27,991 nt of DNA from Candidatus Nanopelagicales bacterium. GTDB lineage: Bacteria; Actinomycetota; Actinomycetes; S36-B12. The DNA is taken from contig CALKMY010000058.1 in the NCBI GenBank assembly GCA_938091275.1, forward strand, positions 1 to 27,991, read 5' to 3'. The notes under the pieces are model-generated. The model was not told the DNA's origin, made no database searches, and was given only the letters and a program-made list of their open reading frames with translations. Shown here one piece after another: positions 7,902 to 15,456 of the stretch. The position numbers were made by a program, and so were the translations under genes. The number at the start of each line of letters is the position of its first letter. The first letter of the stretch is position 1.

Positions 7902-8864
7902 TTACAAGCCGCCGTAAGAATGCAGGCTGTTGACGAAAATGTTGACGCCGAAGTAGTTGATCAAGAAGGTCACGAGCCCGAGGATTGCGATCCACGAAGC
8001 CCGATTCCCTCGCCACCCGGCGGTTGATCGGGCGTGCAGGTACGCGGCGTAGACCACCCACGTGATGAAGGCCCAGGTTTCCTTCGGGTCCCAGCCCCAG
8101 TAGCGCCCCCATGCATTCTCCGCCCAGATGGCACCGGCGATCACGGCGAAGGTCCACAGGGGAAAAGCGAAAGCGATGATGCGACTGGTGAAGGTCTGCA
8201 GCTTCTCCGTGGATGGCGTCGATGCCATCACCCCCTGCCAGGTCAGGCCCCGCTGCTCTCGCCTGGACTGCACCAGCGACAGGGCCGCCGCCGATGCAGC
8301 AACGGTGAAGGCCCCCGCACAGATGATTGCCGCCGAGACGTGGATGACCAACCAGTAGGACTTCAGTGCAGGTACCAGTTGCGCCGCTTCGGTGTACAGC
8401 ACCGTCACGGCGAGACCGAGCGTGAGCAACGCCGGCGTCACGACGAACAAGCCCAGCCACCGGAGGTCCCGGCGAGTCGATAGCACGAGGAAGACCACGA
8501 GTACGCCCCATGCTGAGCTGATCGAGAACTCGTACATATTTCCCCACGGCACCCGACCAGCCCATAGCCCGCGCAGGACCAGACCGACCGTCAGCAACCC
8601 GGTAGCCAGCCACGTGAGCGACATGGCAACGTTCGCCAACCGTCGGCCCGGTTCGGCGGCGACCGCGGTATCTACTCGGTCGATGACGGCAACGCTGCCC
8701 TCTGCTGTCTCCCGACTGGCGACGCTCGACGACGATGTGGTCCGGCGCCGACCGCTGGCGAAGGACGCAGCGAACAGGACCATCGCGACGGTCAGGGTGA
8801 CCATGGTCGCGTAAATGGCGGCGTTGCTGGCCTCGGCCAAGCTCATGGAACCACCGTCGGTCAT
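7902..8864 (-). CDS. ccsB: Cytochrome c biogenesis protein CcsB (CcsA/ResC family)
   Basis: Heme-handling half of the System II cytochrome c synthetase, in the cytoplasmic membrane. The tryptophan-rich WWD segment runs from about W247 to W264 (WAENAWGRYWGWDPKETW), flanked by candidate heme-ligand histidines H175, H277 and H315; about eight hydrophobic helices are present. Length 320 is typical. Its ATG overlaps the resB stop (ATGA), and AGGAAGAG within the resB end gives a good ribosome binding site. Residues 38-70 form a variable Ser/Arg-rich loop. Last gene of the rightmost-to-left block hemD/gpm/resA/ccdA/resB/ccsB. Confidence 0.95.
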   Translation of the reverse strand: MTDGGSMSLAEASNAAIYATMVTLTVAMVLFAASFASGRRRTTSSSSVASRETAEGSVAVIDRVDTAVAAEPGRRLANVAMSLTWLATGLLTVGLVLRGLWAGRVPWGNMYEFSISSAWGVLVVFLVLSTRRDLRWLGLFVVTPALLTLGLAVTVLYTEAAQLVPALKSYWLVIHVSAAIICAGAFTVAASAAALSLVQSRREQRGLTWQGVMASTPSTEKLQTFTSRIIAFAFPLWTFAVIAGAIWAENAWGRYWGWDPKETWAFITWVVYAAYLHARSTAGWRGNRASWIAILGLVTFLINYFGVNIFVNSLHSYGGL

Positions 8865-10465
8865 TGCTCGCTCTTCCTGTCGTCGTTCGACGTCGTTTCG
8901 TTCGCTGCTGCCTTACGTCCCGCGATGTGATCCGCCGCGATCTGCTGCACTGCTCGTACGTCCTCTGAGACGTCACCCGCTTCACTCTTGCTCAAGCCGG
9001 CGACGCCCACGAGGGTACTTCCCTGTTCGTCATCTCGCGCTCTGAGCCAGATGCGACGGCGGCGGGTGAACAACGACACCGTCAACGCGAGCATGGCCAG
9101 TACCGACGCGACCAATGCTGCCTCCTTGCCCGGATCGAAGGCGATTTGGAACGACGACCAGCGGGTCCAGCCAGTGAATTCGATCTCGCCCTGCGCGAAC
9201 TCCCACACCTGTCCAGGTACCAGCGCCCGGAGGCCGATCTGCTCCATCTCGTCGGTCGAGAGCGAGTAAATGCTCTGCGGCACTCCCGAGGCCAGCCCTA
9301 GGTCGCCGTACCAGGCGGACAGGAAGACCGAGGGGTCGTCTGCGTCGGGAAAGACCGAGTGAGGGCCGCGGATGTCATCGATGGCGGAGGTGGGGAGAAA
9401 CAGCCCGCGGAATCCCAGCTGCGGGTTGGAGTCAGGAATCTTGATGACGCCCGTGGACGTGAAGTTTCCATCTTGTGGGAGAAAGACGACGTCGTCATCG
9501 AAAACGACGTCGCCGGAGGAGTCGCGGACGATGAAGGATGGTGCGTAGCCATGCCCCACCAAGAAGACCTTCGCCCCTGCAATCGATATCGGGGAGTTGA
9601 CTTCGATGAGTTCCTCCCGAGCCCCCGCGCCAGGTTCGTTTTGCACAGCGACGCGTGCTTCGAAGAGGCGTGGAGCGCCCCGCTGTGCTTCGGACCGCTC
9701 GAACTCAACGTCGAAATCATCGAGAGTGAAGGAGAAGGGCGGAATGCTGTCTGCGGTGGCGAGTCGTCCCCCGCCCCACGCGTCGTATTGGGTGAGTGTG
9801 TTGGAGAACCCATTTCCTTCTTTGACGATGACGTTTCCTCGCCATCCGAAAAGACCACCCGCCGCGACGGCCACCAGAATCAAGACCAGCGCAAGGTGAA
9901 AGATCAAATTTCCCGTTTCACGCAGGTAGCCCTTTTCTGCTGACACCCATATGCCACCCGGATCCCCATCGACCGCGGCGTCCGAGCCGGTGCGTACCCG
10001 CCACCCGCGACGCCGCAACTCTTGGCTCACGTGGGACGAAACATCTGCAGGAGCAACGTCCACCGTTTCGTACGAGAAGGCTTGCATCCTGTCCAGGTTG
10101 CGCGGCGCTATCGGCGGCGGCGTGCGCATCGCCTTCCAGTGATGACCCACGCGGGGCAGGACACATCCGATGAGAGAGACGAAGAGCAGGAGGTAGATCG
10201 CTGCGAACCACGGCGCCCCGTACACATCGAAGAATCCGAGCCGGTCGAGCAGTGGACCGAGGATGGGTTGCTGGTCGATCCACTCGTCGACGAGGAGAGG
10301 GTTGTTGCCTCGTTGCGGAAGGATCGAACCCGGGACACTCGCGACAGCCAGGGCGAAGAGCAAAATCAGTGCGACCCGCATGCTGGTGAGTTGGCGCCAC
10401 GCCCACCGCAGGAAACCTTGGGAGTCCAACGGCGGCGCAACGGCTTCGACGCGGGTATCGCTCAT
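8861..10465 (-). CDS. resB: Cytochrome c biogenesis protein ResB
   Basis: Partner of CcsB in System II heme attachment to apocytochrome c. 534 residues with three N-terminal transmembrane helices (about 29-48, 86-104, 186-206), a large extracytoplasmic domain and a fourth helix (about 445-466) followed by a charged cytoplasmic tail. The ASVPGSILPQR and YLRETGNLIFHLALV segments are family landmarks. The frame is open upstream to 10819, but the ATG at 10465 overlaps the ccdA stop by four bases and starts the recognisable protein (MSDTRVEAVAPPLDSQG), so the longer version is rejected. Confidence 0.94.
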   Translation of the reverse strand: MSDTRVEAVAPPLDSQGFLRWAWRQLTSMRVALILLFALAVASVPGSILPQRGNNPLLVDEWIDQQPILGPLLDRLGFFDVYGAPWFAAIYLLLFVSLIGCVLPRVGHHWKAMRTPPPIAPRNLDRMQAFSYETVDVAPADVSSHVSQELRRRGWRVRTGSDAAVDGDPGGIWVSAEKGYLRETGNLIFHLALVLILVAVAAGGLFGWRGNVIVKEGNGFSNTLTQYDAWGGGRLATADSIPPFSFTLDDFDVEFERSEAQRGAPRLFEARVAVQNEPGAGAREELIEVNSPISIAGAKVFLVGHGYAPSFIVRDSSGDVVFDDDVVFLPQDGNFTSTGVIKIPDSNPQLGFRGLFLPTSAIDDIRGPHSVFPDADDPSVFLSAWYGDLGLASGVPQSIYSLSTDEMEQIGLRALVPGQVWEFAQGEIEFTGWTRWSSFQIAFDPGKEAALVASVLAMLALTVSLFTRRRRIWLRARDDEQGSTLVGVAGLSKSEAGDVSEDVRAVQQIAADHIAGRKAAANETTSNDDRKSEQ

Positions 10466-11208
10466 AGGGCGGTCTCGAATCCGGGAATCGTCACACGAAG
10501 CCAGATCGTGAAGTCGAGCCAGAGCCCGGTGACAAGCAGCAGCCCGACGAGCACGAGCATCCCACCACCGATGCGCATAATCCACGTGTAGTGCCGCCGA
10601 ATGAAGTCGGTGGCGCGTGCTGCTCGCTCGATGAAGAAGGCGAAGGCGACGAATGGGATACCCAGCCCGATGCAGTAGCCGAAAGACAACAGCGCGCCGC
10701 GCAAGGCACTGGCTTCTGCGAGCGCGAGGGATTGCACGGCGGTCAGCGTCGGACCGATGCACGGCGTCCACCCGAGCCCGAACAGCACGCCGAGTCCCGG
10801 CGCTCCGATAACGCCCCACTTAGGCACCCGCATCCATCGGTACTCCCGCTGGAACCAGGGAATCACCCCCATGAACGCGAGACCCATGGCGATCACCAGA
10901 AGACCCATGACGCGGGTAATGACGTTCTCGTATCGCAGGAGAGCTGACCCGAGCCCACCAAAGAGCGCACCGTAGGACACAAAGACAACGCTGAAGCCGA
11001 GGACGAACAGCAGACTTCCTGCGAGCACGCGTGACTTTCGCTCACCCGTGGACAGCTCTACACCCGTCATTCCCGTGACGTAGGAGACGTATCCCGGCGC
11101 GAGAGGAAGAACGCAGGGGCTGATGAAAGCGACGAGTCCGGCCGCCACGGCGATAGGGAGGGCGACGAGCATCGACCCGCTCGTAATGATCGTGCCGATG
11201 TCACCCAC
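10462..11208 (-). CDS. ccdA: Cytochrome c biogenesis protein CcdA (thiol-disulfide reductant conduit)
   Basis: Six-helix DsbD-like membrane protein that carries electrons from cytoplasmic thioredoxin to the extracytoplasmic ResA/TlpA. The two redox cysteines are C32 (SPCVLPLAPGYVSY) and C150 (GWTPCIGPTL), in the two symmetric half-repeats. 248 residues is typical. The start is GTG 11208, overlapping the resA stop by eight bases; the stop overlaps resB. The tight coupling matches a single System II operon. Confidence 0.95.
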   Translation of the reverse strand: MGDIGTIITSGSMLVALPIAVAAGLVAFISPCVLPLAPGYVSYVTGMTGVELSTGERKSRVLAGSLLFVLGFSVVFVSYGALFGGLGSALLRYENVITRVMGLLVIAMGLAFMGVIPWFQREYRWMRVPKWGVIGAPGLGVLFGLGWTPCIGPTLTAVQSLALAEASALRGALLSFGYCIGLGIPFVAFAFFIERAARATDFIRRHYTWIMRIGGGMLVLVGLLLVTGLWLDFTIWLRVTIPGFETAL

Positions 11209-11767
11209 GGTCAGCCACCTCGTCGATGACTCCCCGAAGTGTTGCGGCGCTCACTTTCCCCAGAATTCTCGCCGCCACCCGACCGTTGCCATCGATCACG
11301 AGGGTCGAGGGAATGGCTTGGGGCGGAAGCGAATCCGAGAACTGGAGTTGAACTTGACCATCAGGATCAAAGATGCTGGGAAAAGTCAGACCCATCGACT
11401 CGACGAATCCCTGCGCGGCGACGGTTGAGTCTCTGGTGTTCAAACCAACGAACTGCACCCCATTGCCCTGCTCTTCTTCCCAGACCTCCTGCAATTCAGG
11501 AGCCTCGGCACGACACGGCGCACACCAGGAGGCCCAGACGTTCATCACGACTGTTTCCCCGCGGTGATCGGCGAGGTCGAAGGTGTCGCCATCCAGGGTG
11601 GTGGCACGAACATCCGGGGCCGGCGCCCGCTGGGCCGGCTCTACGACGATGATCGATCCGTCACCGCCGACGAAACCGGATTCGGACTCGATCGAACTCG
11701 TTCCCCCCGCGTTACCGCAGGCGCTGACGGTTACAGCGAGGCACAGCAGGAGAACAAGCCGCTTCAT
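11201..11767 (-). CDS. TlpA/ResA-like thioredoxin lipoprotein
   Basis: Reduces the CXXCH cysteines of apocytochrome c outside the membrane. The signal sequence MKRLVLLLCLAVTVSAC ends in a lipobox (VSA-C17), so it is probably a lipoprotein. The thioredoxin fold has the active site WCAPC (C82, C85), and the cis-proline loop AIPST (P153). Residues 18-50 form a flexible linker. 188 residues matches ResA. Its ATG overlaps the preceding mutase-like gene (ATGA). Position before ccdA-resB-ccsB makes the cytochrome c role more likely than general oxidative folding. Confidence 0.92.
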   Translation of the reverse strand: MKRLVLLLCLAVTVSACGNAGGTSSIESESGFVGGDGSIIVVEPAQRAPAPDVRATTLDGDTFDLADHRGETVVMNVWASWCAPCRAEAPELQEVWEEEQGNGVQFVGLNTRDSTVAAQGFVESMGLTFPSIFDPDGQVQLQFSDSLPPQAIPSTLVIDGNGRVAARILGKVSAATLRGVIDEVADRG

Positions 11768-12408
11768 GCGCCGGCGATGGGACTGGCACCGGGGAGGAGA
11801 TCGCGCGCTGGCTCCGTATAAGAGATGGACATCAGTCGGTCACCATGGAAAGCCAGTGACGTGAGCGATGCCAAGTTGCACTGTCGGGAGCGGGGGTCGT
11901 GCCACAGCCGCCGGCCCTCCGCATCGAGCCGGGCGATCCAAATCGGCAACTGGTGGCTCACCAGAACCACTTCGCGACCGTCCGCCACTTCCAGAGCGTT
12001 CGCGACCGCCCGGCGCATACGTTCAGCGACGTCCTCATAGGGCTCTCCCCAGCTCGGGCGGAAGGGATTCCACAGATGCTTCCAGGTCCGCGGCTGTCGC
12101 AACACTCCATCCCCGACGCTCACGCGCTGACCTTCAAAGACATTGTCCGCTTCAATCGCCAAGGACTCGGTCCCGACGGTCAGCCCGTGCACCCGAGCGA
12201 TCGGGTCGGCGGTTTGCTGCGCACGTTCCATCGGCGAGGCAATAACTGCGGCTACGTCGTGCTGCGCGAGGGCCTGCGCGGCCATATCCGCCATCTGTAT
12301 TCCACGCTCAGAGAGCCGATATCCCGGAAGGCGGCCATACAGGACACCTTCGGGGTTGTGCACTTCCCCGTGGCGAAGGAGATGGACGACGCTGTGCTGG
12401 TCACTCAC
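11764..12408 (-). CDS. Histidine phosphatase (phosphoglycerate mutase-like, GpmB type)
   Basis: Histidine-phosphatase superfamily: LLRHGEVHNP holds the phospho-accepting H13 with R12, and VLVSHQLP gives the second catalytic H152; SPMERAQQTA carries the usual acid Glu61. 214 residues. Members at this place, between hemD/hemL and resA, are common in actinobacteria, but the substrate is unknown; true glycolytic mutase activity is doubtful from context. The start is GTG 12408, set by TAGGCT at -12 to -7, which suggests an internal leaderless promoter after hemD (41-base gap). The stop overlaps resA. Confidence 0.85.
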   Translation of the reverse strand: MSDQHSVVHLLRHGEVHNPEGVLYGRLPGYRLSERGIQMADMAAQALAQHDVAAVIASPMERAQQTADPIARVHGLTVGTESLAIEADNVFEGQRVSVGDGVLRQPRTWKHLWNPFRPSWGEPYEDVAERMRRAVANALEVADGREVVLVSHQLPIWIARLDAEGRRLWHDPRSRQCNLASLTSLAFHGDRLMSISYTEPARDLLPGASPIAGA

Positions 12409-12414
12409 CCCTCG

Positions 12415-12420
12415 AGCCTA
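12415..12420 (-). promoter_or_regulatory. -10 hexamer for a leaderless gpm-like/resA-ccdA-resB-ccsB mRNA
   Basis: TAGGCT reads leftwards at exactly -12 to -7 from the GTG at 12408. It lies in the 41-base gap after hemD and could let the cytochrome c maturation genes be expressed apart from rex-hemD. GAGGG also abuts the GTG but is too close to serve as a Shine-Dalgarno sequence. Confidence 0.5.
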
Positions 12421-12449
12421 AGCACGACCGATGAAGGCGCATCTCGGGG

Positions 12450-14246
12450 TCACGACTTGCGCCGACCGGCCGCCCTTTTCTTGCTGGGGCGCCACTCATC
12501 CTCGCCTGCTTCCTCAGCCCGCTCACGCATGACGACTCCGTGAGCAGCCAACGCCTCCGCAAGGCCCTCAGGTGTGCTGTCCTCAGGGAGAACGTCCACA
12601 CGCAAGCCATGCTCCTCGGCCGTCTTCGCGGTGTGGGGACCGATGCAAGCAACAACGGTCGACTGATGCGGCTTGCCGGCGATCCCGACCAGGTTGCGCA
12701 CCGTGCTGCTTGAGGTGAACATCACCGCGTCGAACCCACCGGTCTTGATGGCCTCTCGCACAGGAGCAGGCGGCGGCGCCGCCCGCACGGTTCGAAATGC
12801 CGTGATGTCTTCGACTTCCCATCCCAATTCGGTGAGGCCAGCGGCCAGGGTGTCCGTTGCGATGTCGGCACGCGGCACAAACACCTTGTTGATCGGATCC
12901 AGGAGCGAGTCGTACGGCGGCCAGGCGTCAAGAAGGCCGCCGGTGCTCAAATCTTCCTCGGGAACCAGATCCGGTCGCACTCCGAACTCGATGAGGGCAT
13001 CGACTGTTCCCGGTCCACACGCAGCCACTCGAAGGCCGGAGAAGGACCGAGCATCCAGGCCGTAGTCGTAGAGCTTCTCGCGCACCGCACGAACCGCATT
13101 CGCCGAAGTGAAGCCAACCCACTCGTATCGACCTTCCACCAGACCCCGAACCGCACGCTCCACCTGCTGAGGGGTGCGCGGAGGCTCGACGGAGATGGTG
13201 GGCACCTCGCTGGGAACGGCACCCAGGCGCCGCAGACGAGTCACAAGACCAGCGGTGTTGTCCTGGGTACGGGGAATGAGAACGCGCCATCCGACCAGCG
13301 CCTTGCGCTCGAACCAGTCGAGTCGCTCCCGCTGCTCGACGACCTCGCCAATCACAACGAATCCACTTCGACGAGTCGTTGCAGCCTCGGCAGCTTCGCT
13401 CAAGGTCATGACAACGGTCTGTTGATCAACGGTTGTGCCATCTCGCGTGATGGCGACGGGGGTGTCGCCGGATCGTCCCGCCTCAAGCATGGCTCGTGCG
13501 ATGTGCACCAGATGATTGGCCCCGGAGGGGAACACCGCCGTGACGCGGGGAACAGCAAGTTCTTCCCAACGTACCGAGGAGTCCTGTGCGTCGATGACTC
13601 GGACTTCCTTGGCCTTGTTCCCTACGAGACCGAATCCGGCGTATGCCGGTACTCCCGTTATCTCGCTGACCGCGGGCACGATCTCTATGTCGATCTTGGC
13701 TCGACGTACGGCACCGACCTCACCCACGAGGCCCGACCCCATCATCGGGTCTCCTGCGAGCAAACGGACGACCACCGTTCCTGCCTTTGCGGCGTCAATG
13801 GCGGGCTTGATTCGATCCGCCGCCGGTCCGGCCGCGTCGGGGTCGACAACGTCAATGATGTCGGCCTCTACGAACGCTTCCGCGATCGGCACCGCCGCCT
13901 CGTCCGCGAGCACGTACCCCGCATCGCCCAGCATGCGAGCACCCCGGTGGGCGATCAAGTCAGGGTCTCCTGGACCGGCAGCAACGAAAGCGATGCACGG
14001 TGTGGCCGGCGTCTTCTTCTCAGACGCCTTCGTCACCACGGGCACATCGGCAACGTCGTCCACCGTTGACACCGCCGCACCGCCCGCCTTCTTTTTAGCA
14101 GCTGCTTTTGTGGCTGGCGCCTTGGCAGTCGGTGCCTTCTTGGCGGGTGCTTTCTTCACAGGTTCCTTCTTCACAGACTTCTCAGACTTCTCAGACTTCT
14201 TTGGCACTTTCTTCACGGGGGCCTTCTTTGCACTCTGGGAGCTCAT
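12450..14246 (-). CDS. hemD: HemD: methyltransferase-like domain fused to uroporphyrinogen-III synthase, Lys-rich tail
   Basis: Cyclises hydroxymethylbilane to uroporphyrinogen III in tetrapyrrole synthesis. Three parts over 598 residues: a Lys/Ala/Pro-rich extension (1-82, with KKAP-type repeats and SEKSEKS); a tetrapyrrole-methylase fold (84-315) that keeps GPGDPDL but has RLLAGDP instead of RLKGGDP and IVPAVSE instead of VPGVSS, so SUMT activity is uncertain; and the HemD domain (about 318-575) with VLIPRTQDNT, WVGFTSANAVRAV and MFTSSSTVRNLVG. The two-domain form is usual in actinobacteria. The C-terminus is basic (KKRAAGRRKS). ATG 14246 overlaps the rex stop, with AGGTGA seven bases before it. 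In relatives hemA-hemC precede and hemB-hemL follow; none is here. Confidence 0.92.
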   Translation of the reverse strand: MSSQSAKKAPVKKVPKKSEKSEKSVKKEPVKKAPAKKAPTAKAPATKAAAKKKAGGAAVSTVDDVADVPVVTKASEKKTPATPCIAFVAAGPGDPDLIAHRGARMLGDAGYVLADEAAVPIAEAFVEADIIDVVDPDAAGPAADRIKPAIDAAKAGTVVVRLLAGDPMMGSGLVGEVGAVRRAKIDIEIVPAVSEITGVPAYAGFGLVGNKAKEVRVIDAQDSSVRWEELAVPRVTAVFPSGANHLVHIARAMLEAGRSGDTPVAITRDGTTVDQQTVVMTLSEAAEAATTRRSGFVVIGEVVEQRERLDWFERKALVGWRVLIPRTQDNTAGLVTRLRRLGAVPSEVPTISVEPPRTPQQVERAVRGLVEGRYEWVGFTSANAVRAVREKLYDYGLDARSFSGLRVAACGPGTVDALIEFGVRPDLVPEEDLSTGGLLDAWPPYDSLLDPINKVFVPRADIATDTLAAGLTELGWEVEDITAFRTVRAAPPPAPVREAIKTGGFDAVMFTSSSTVRNLVGIAGKPHQSTVVACIGPHTAKTAEEHGLRVDVLPEDSTPEGLAEALAAHGVVMRERAEEAGEDEWRPSKKRAAGRRKS

Positions 14247-15040
14247 GCGTTCATCACCTCTGACGTCTGACCGGTGGACGTCTGGTCGGTTGGTGGTGCT
14301 GGAGGTTCAAGTCGCGTGACCACCGAGCCATCCGGTTGCCTCCTGCGTTGCTCATGGAAAGCCAACACCTGAAGTTCGACGGCAAGGTCGACCTTCCTCA
14401 CCTCAACGTCCTCAGGGACGTTCAACACCACGGGGGCAAAGTTGACGATGCTCCGAACACCGGCGGCGACGAGACGATCGGCGATATCTTGAGCAGCATC
14501 CGCAGGTGTCGTGATGACGCCTATCCGAGCGTCGTTGTCTGCCACGATCGCACGAAGATTGTCCACAGATTCGACGGTGATCCGCCGGTCAACGACGGAG
14601 ACCACTGTCCCCACGACGTCGGGATGCGAATCGATCAAGCCGACGACCTGGAATCCACGACTGGCGAACCCTCGGTATGACACGAGCGCCCGACCAAGGT
14701 TTCCCACCCCGACGACAACGACTCCCCACGGACTCGTCAATCCGAGCTCGCGAGCAATTTGGTACGTGAGGAACTCAACGTCGTAGCCGACACCACGCGT
14801 GCCGTAGGAGCCGAGGTACGACAGATCCTTTCGAAGCTTGGCACTGGTGACTCCGCACGCGGTCGCGAGCTCTTCGCTCGAGACGGTGTGCGACCCAGAA
14901 TCGGCAAGCGACACCAGAACCCGGTGGTACACCGGCAGGCGTGCCACGGTGGCGTCAGGGATAGCCCGACCAGACATCGGGACCAGGGCCGGTCCGCGAC
15001 TATCGCTGGAGCGAGGTGCGGGAAGAGGCACGTGCGTCAC
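14243..15040 (-). CDS. rex: Redox-sensing transcriptional repressor Rex
   Basis: Dimeric repressor that senses the NADH/NAD+ ratio and controls respiratory genes. The N-terminal winged helix carries the recognition segment SAKLRKDLSYLGSYGTRG; a Rossmann fold follows with the NADH-binding GVGNLGRAL; the C-terminal swapped helix region reads VRKVDLAVELQVLAFH. GTG 15040 gives 265 residues; the ATG at 14977 (MSGRAIPDATVARLP) gives 244 and matches the usual N-terminus better. Neither has a good ribosome binding site, so the start is open. A near-perfect Rex operator lies about 80 bases upstream, implying autoregulation. It is co-transcribed with hemD through a four-base overlap. Confidence 0.95.
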   Translation of the reverse strand: MTHVPLPAPRSSDSRGPALVPMSGRAIPDATVARLPVYHRVLVSLADSGSHTVSSEELATACGVTSAKLRKDLSYLGSYGTRGVGYDVEFLTYQIARELGLTSPWGVVVVGVGNLGRALVSYRGFASRGFQVVGLIDSHPDVVGTVVSVVDRRITVESVDNLRAIVADNDARIGVITTPADAAQDIADRLVAAGVRSIVNFAPVVLNVPEDVEVRKVDLAVELQVLAFHEQRRRQPDGSVVTRLEPPAPPTDQTSTGQTSEVMNA

Positions 15041-15105
15041 CTACATTGCAGTTACGGGGCACGGGAGCCATTCGGCGCTCAGCCACCGGGCCGTTGAGAG
15101 CCGAA

Positions 15106-15134
15106 AGAGTATGGCTTCGTGCACGAATGCACAA
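15106..15134 (-). promoter_or_regulatory. rex: Candidate rex promoter
   Basis: Reading leftwards: TTGTGC (15129-15134) as a weak -35, a 17-base spacer, and TACTCT (15106-15111), which fits TANNNT, as -10. The Rex operator covers the -35 and most of the spacer, so bound Rex would block polymerase. The leader to the GTG at 15040 would be about 60 bases. Confidence 0.5.
15117..15134 (-). promoter_or_regulatory. Rex operator (ROP)
   Basis: TTGTGCATTCGTGCACGA on the minus strand matches the Rex inverted repeat TTGTGAANNNNTTCACAA in layout: half-sites TTGTGCA and TGCACGA around a four-base spacer, with a single mismatch between the arms. The C for A change inside both half-sites is symmetric. It lies upstream of rex itself, where autoregulatory sites are known in Streptomyces and others. 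Confidence 0.75.
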
Positions 15135-15141
15135 AGTTTAC

Positions 15142-15157
15142 CGGACGTTTACGTCCG
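15142..15157 (-). terminator. Hairpin just after the glutaredoxin-like gene
   Basis: CGGACG and CGTCCG form a perfect six-base-pair stem with a four-base loop, starting one base past the stop codon of the gene at 15159-15431. No uridine run follows, so it is at best a weak terminator separating that gene from the rex promoter. Confidence 0.35.
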
Positions 15158-15158
15158 A

Positions 15159-15431
15159 TTATCGGTCTAATGCCTGACTCAACCGGACCGCATCTACCCG
15201 AAAGAAGTCGTGCCGTTCACCGTCTACGAGGACCACCGGGATCAACTCTGCGTACTCGTCGGCGAGGGCTGGGTCGTCATCGATGGAGATGACCTCGTAC
15301 CGCACCCCTCGTTGCACGCACACCTCAGAGACCACGGCCTCGGCCTCATCGCACAGGTGACAACCGGCACGGCCAATGATCTGCACACGCACTGCCAGGG
15401 CGTCATCGCCGGACCCGGCCCCACTCCTCAT
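15159..15431 (-). CDS. Glutaredoxin-like protein (DUF836 type)
   Basis: 90 residues with a thioredoxin-like fold: VQIIGRAGCHLCDEAEAVV holds the CHLC redox motif (C24-C27), and IPVVLVDG carries the cis-proline. This matches small glutaredoxin-family proteins found next to the rex/hem cluster in actinobacteria. It probably works as a cytosolic thiol-disulfide protein; partner unknown. The ATG at 15431 follows AAGGGAC; a GTG at codon 14 or 16 would give a shorter protein starting at the fold. It is divergent from the HAD phosphatase with 25 bases between start codons. Confidence 0.82.
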   Translation of the reverse strand: MRSGAGSGDDALAVRVQIIGRAGCHLCDEAEAVVSEVCVQRGVRYEVISIDDDPALADEYAELIPVVLVDGERHDFFRVDAVRLSQALDR

Positions 15432-15456
15432 GTCCCTTATCTTGCCGACTACGCCG

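Noticed and set aside
7684..8985. Minus-strand open frame (433 codons) overlapping ccsB in another frame
   Set aside because: Arg/Gly/His-rich translation without domain; ccsB in the correct frame has the WWD motif and helices.
10466..10819. N-terminal extension of resB to an upstream start
   Set aside because: The extra 118 residues overlap ccdA and are Arg/His/Ala-rich with no ResB similarity; ATG 10465 in an ATGA overlap is the natural start.
14082..14246. A separate small histone-like gene at the front of hemD
   Set aside because: The Lys-rich segment is in the same frame as the methylase-like domain with no stop codon between; only an ATG-initiated fusion is supported.
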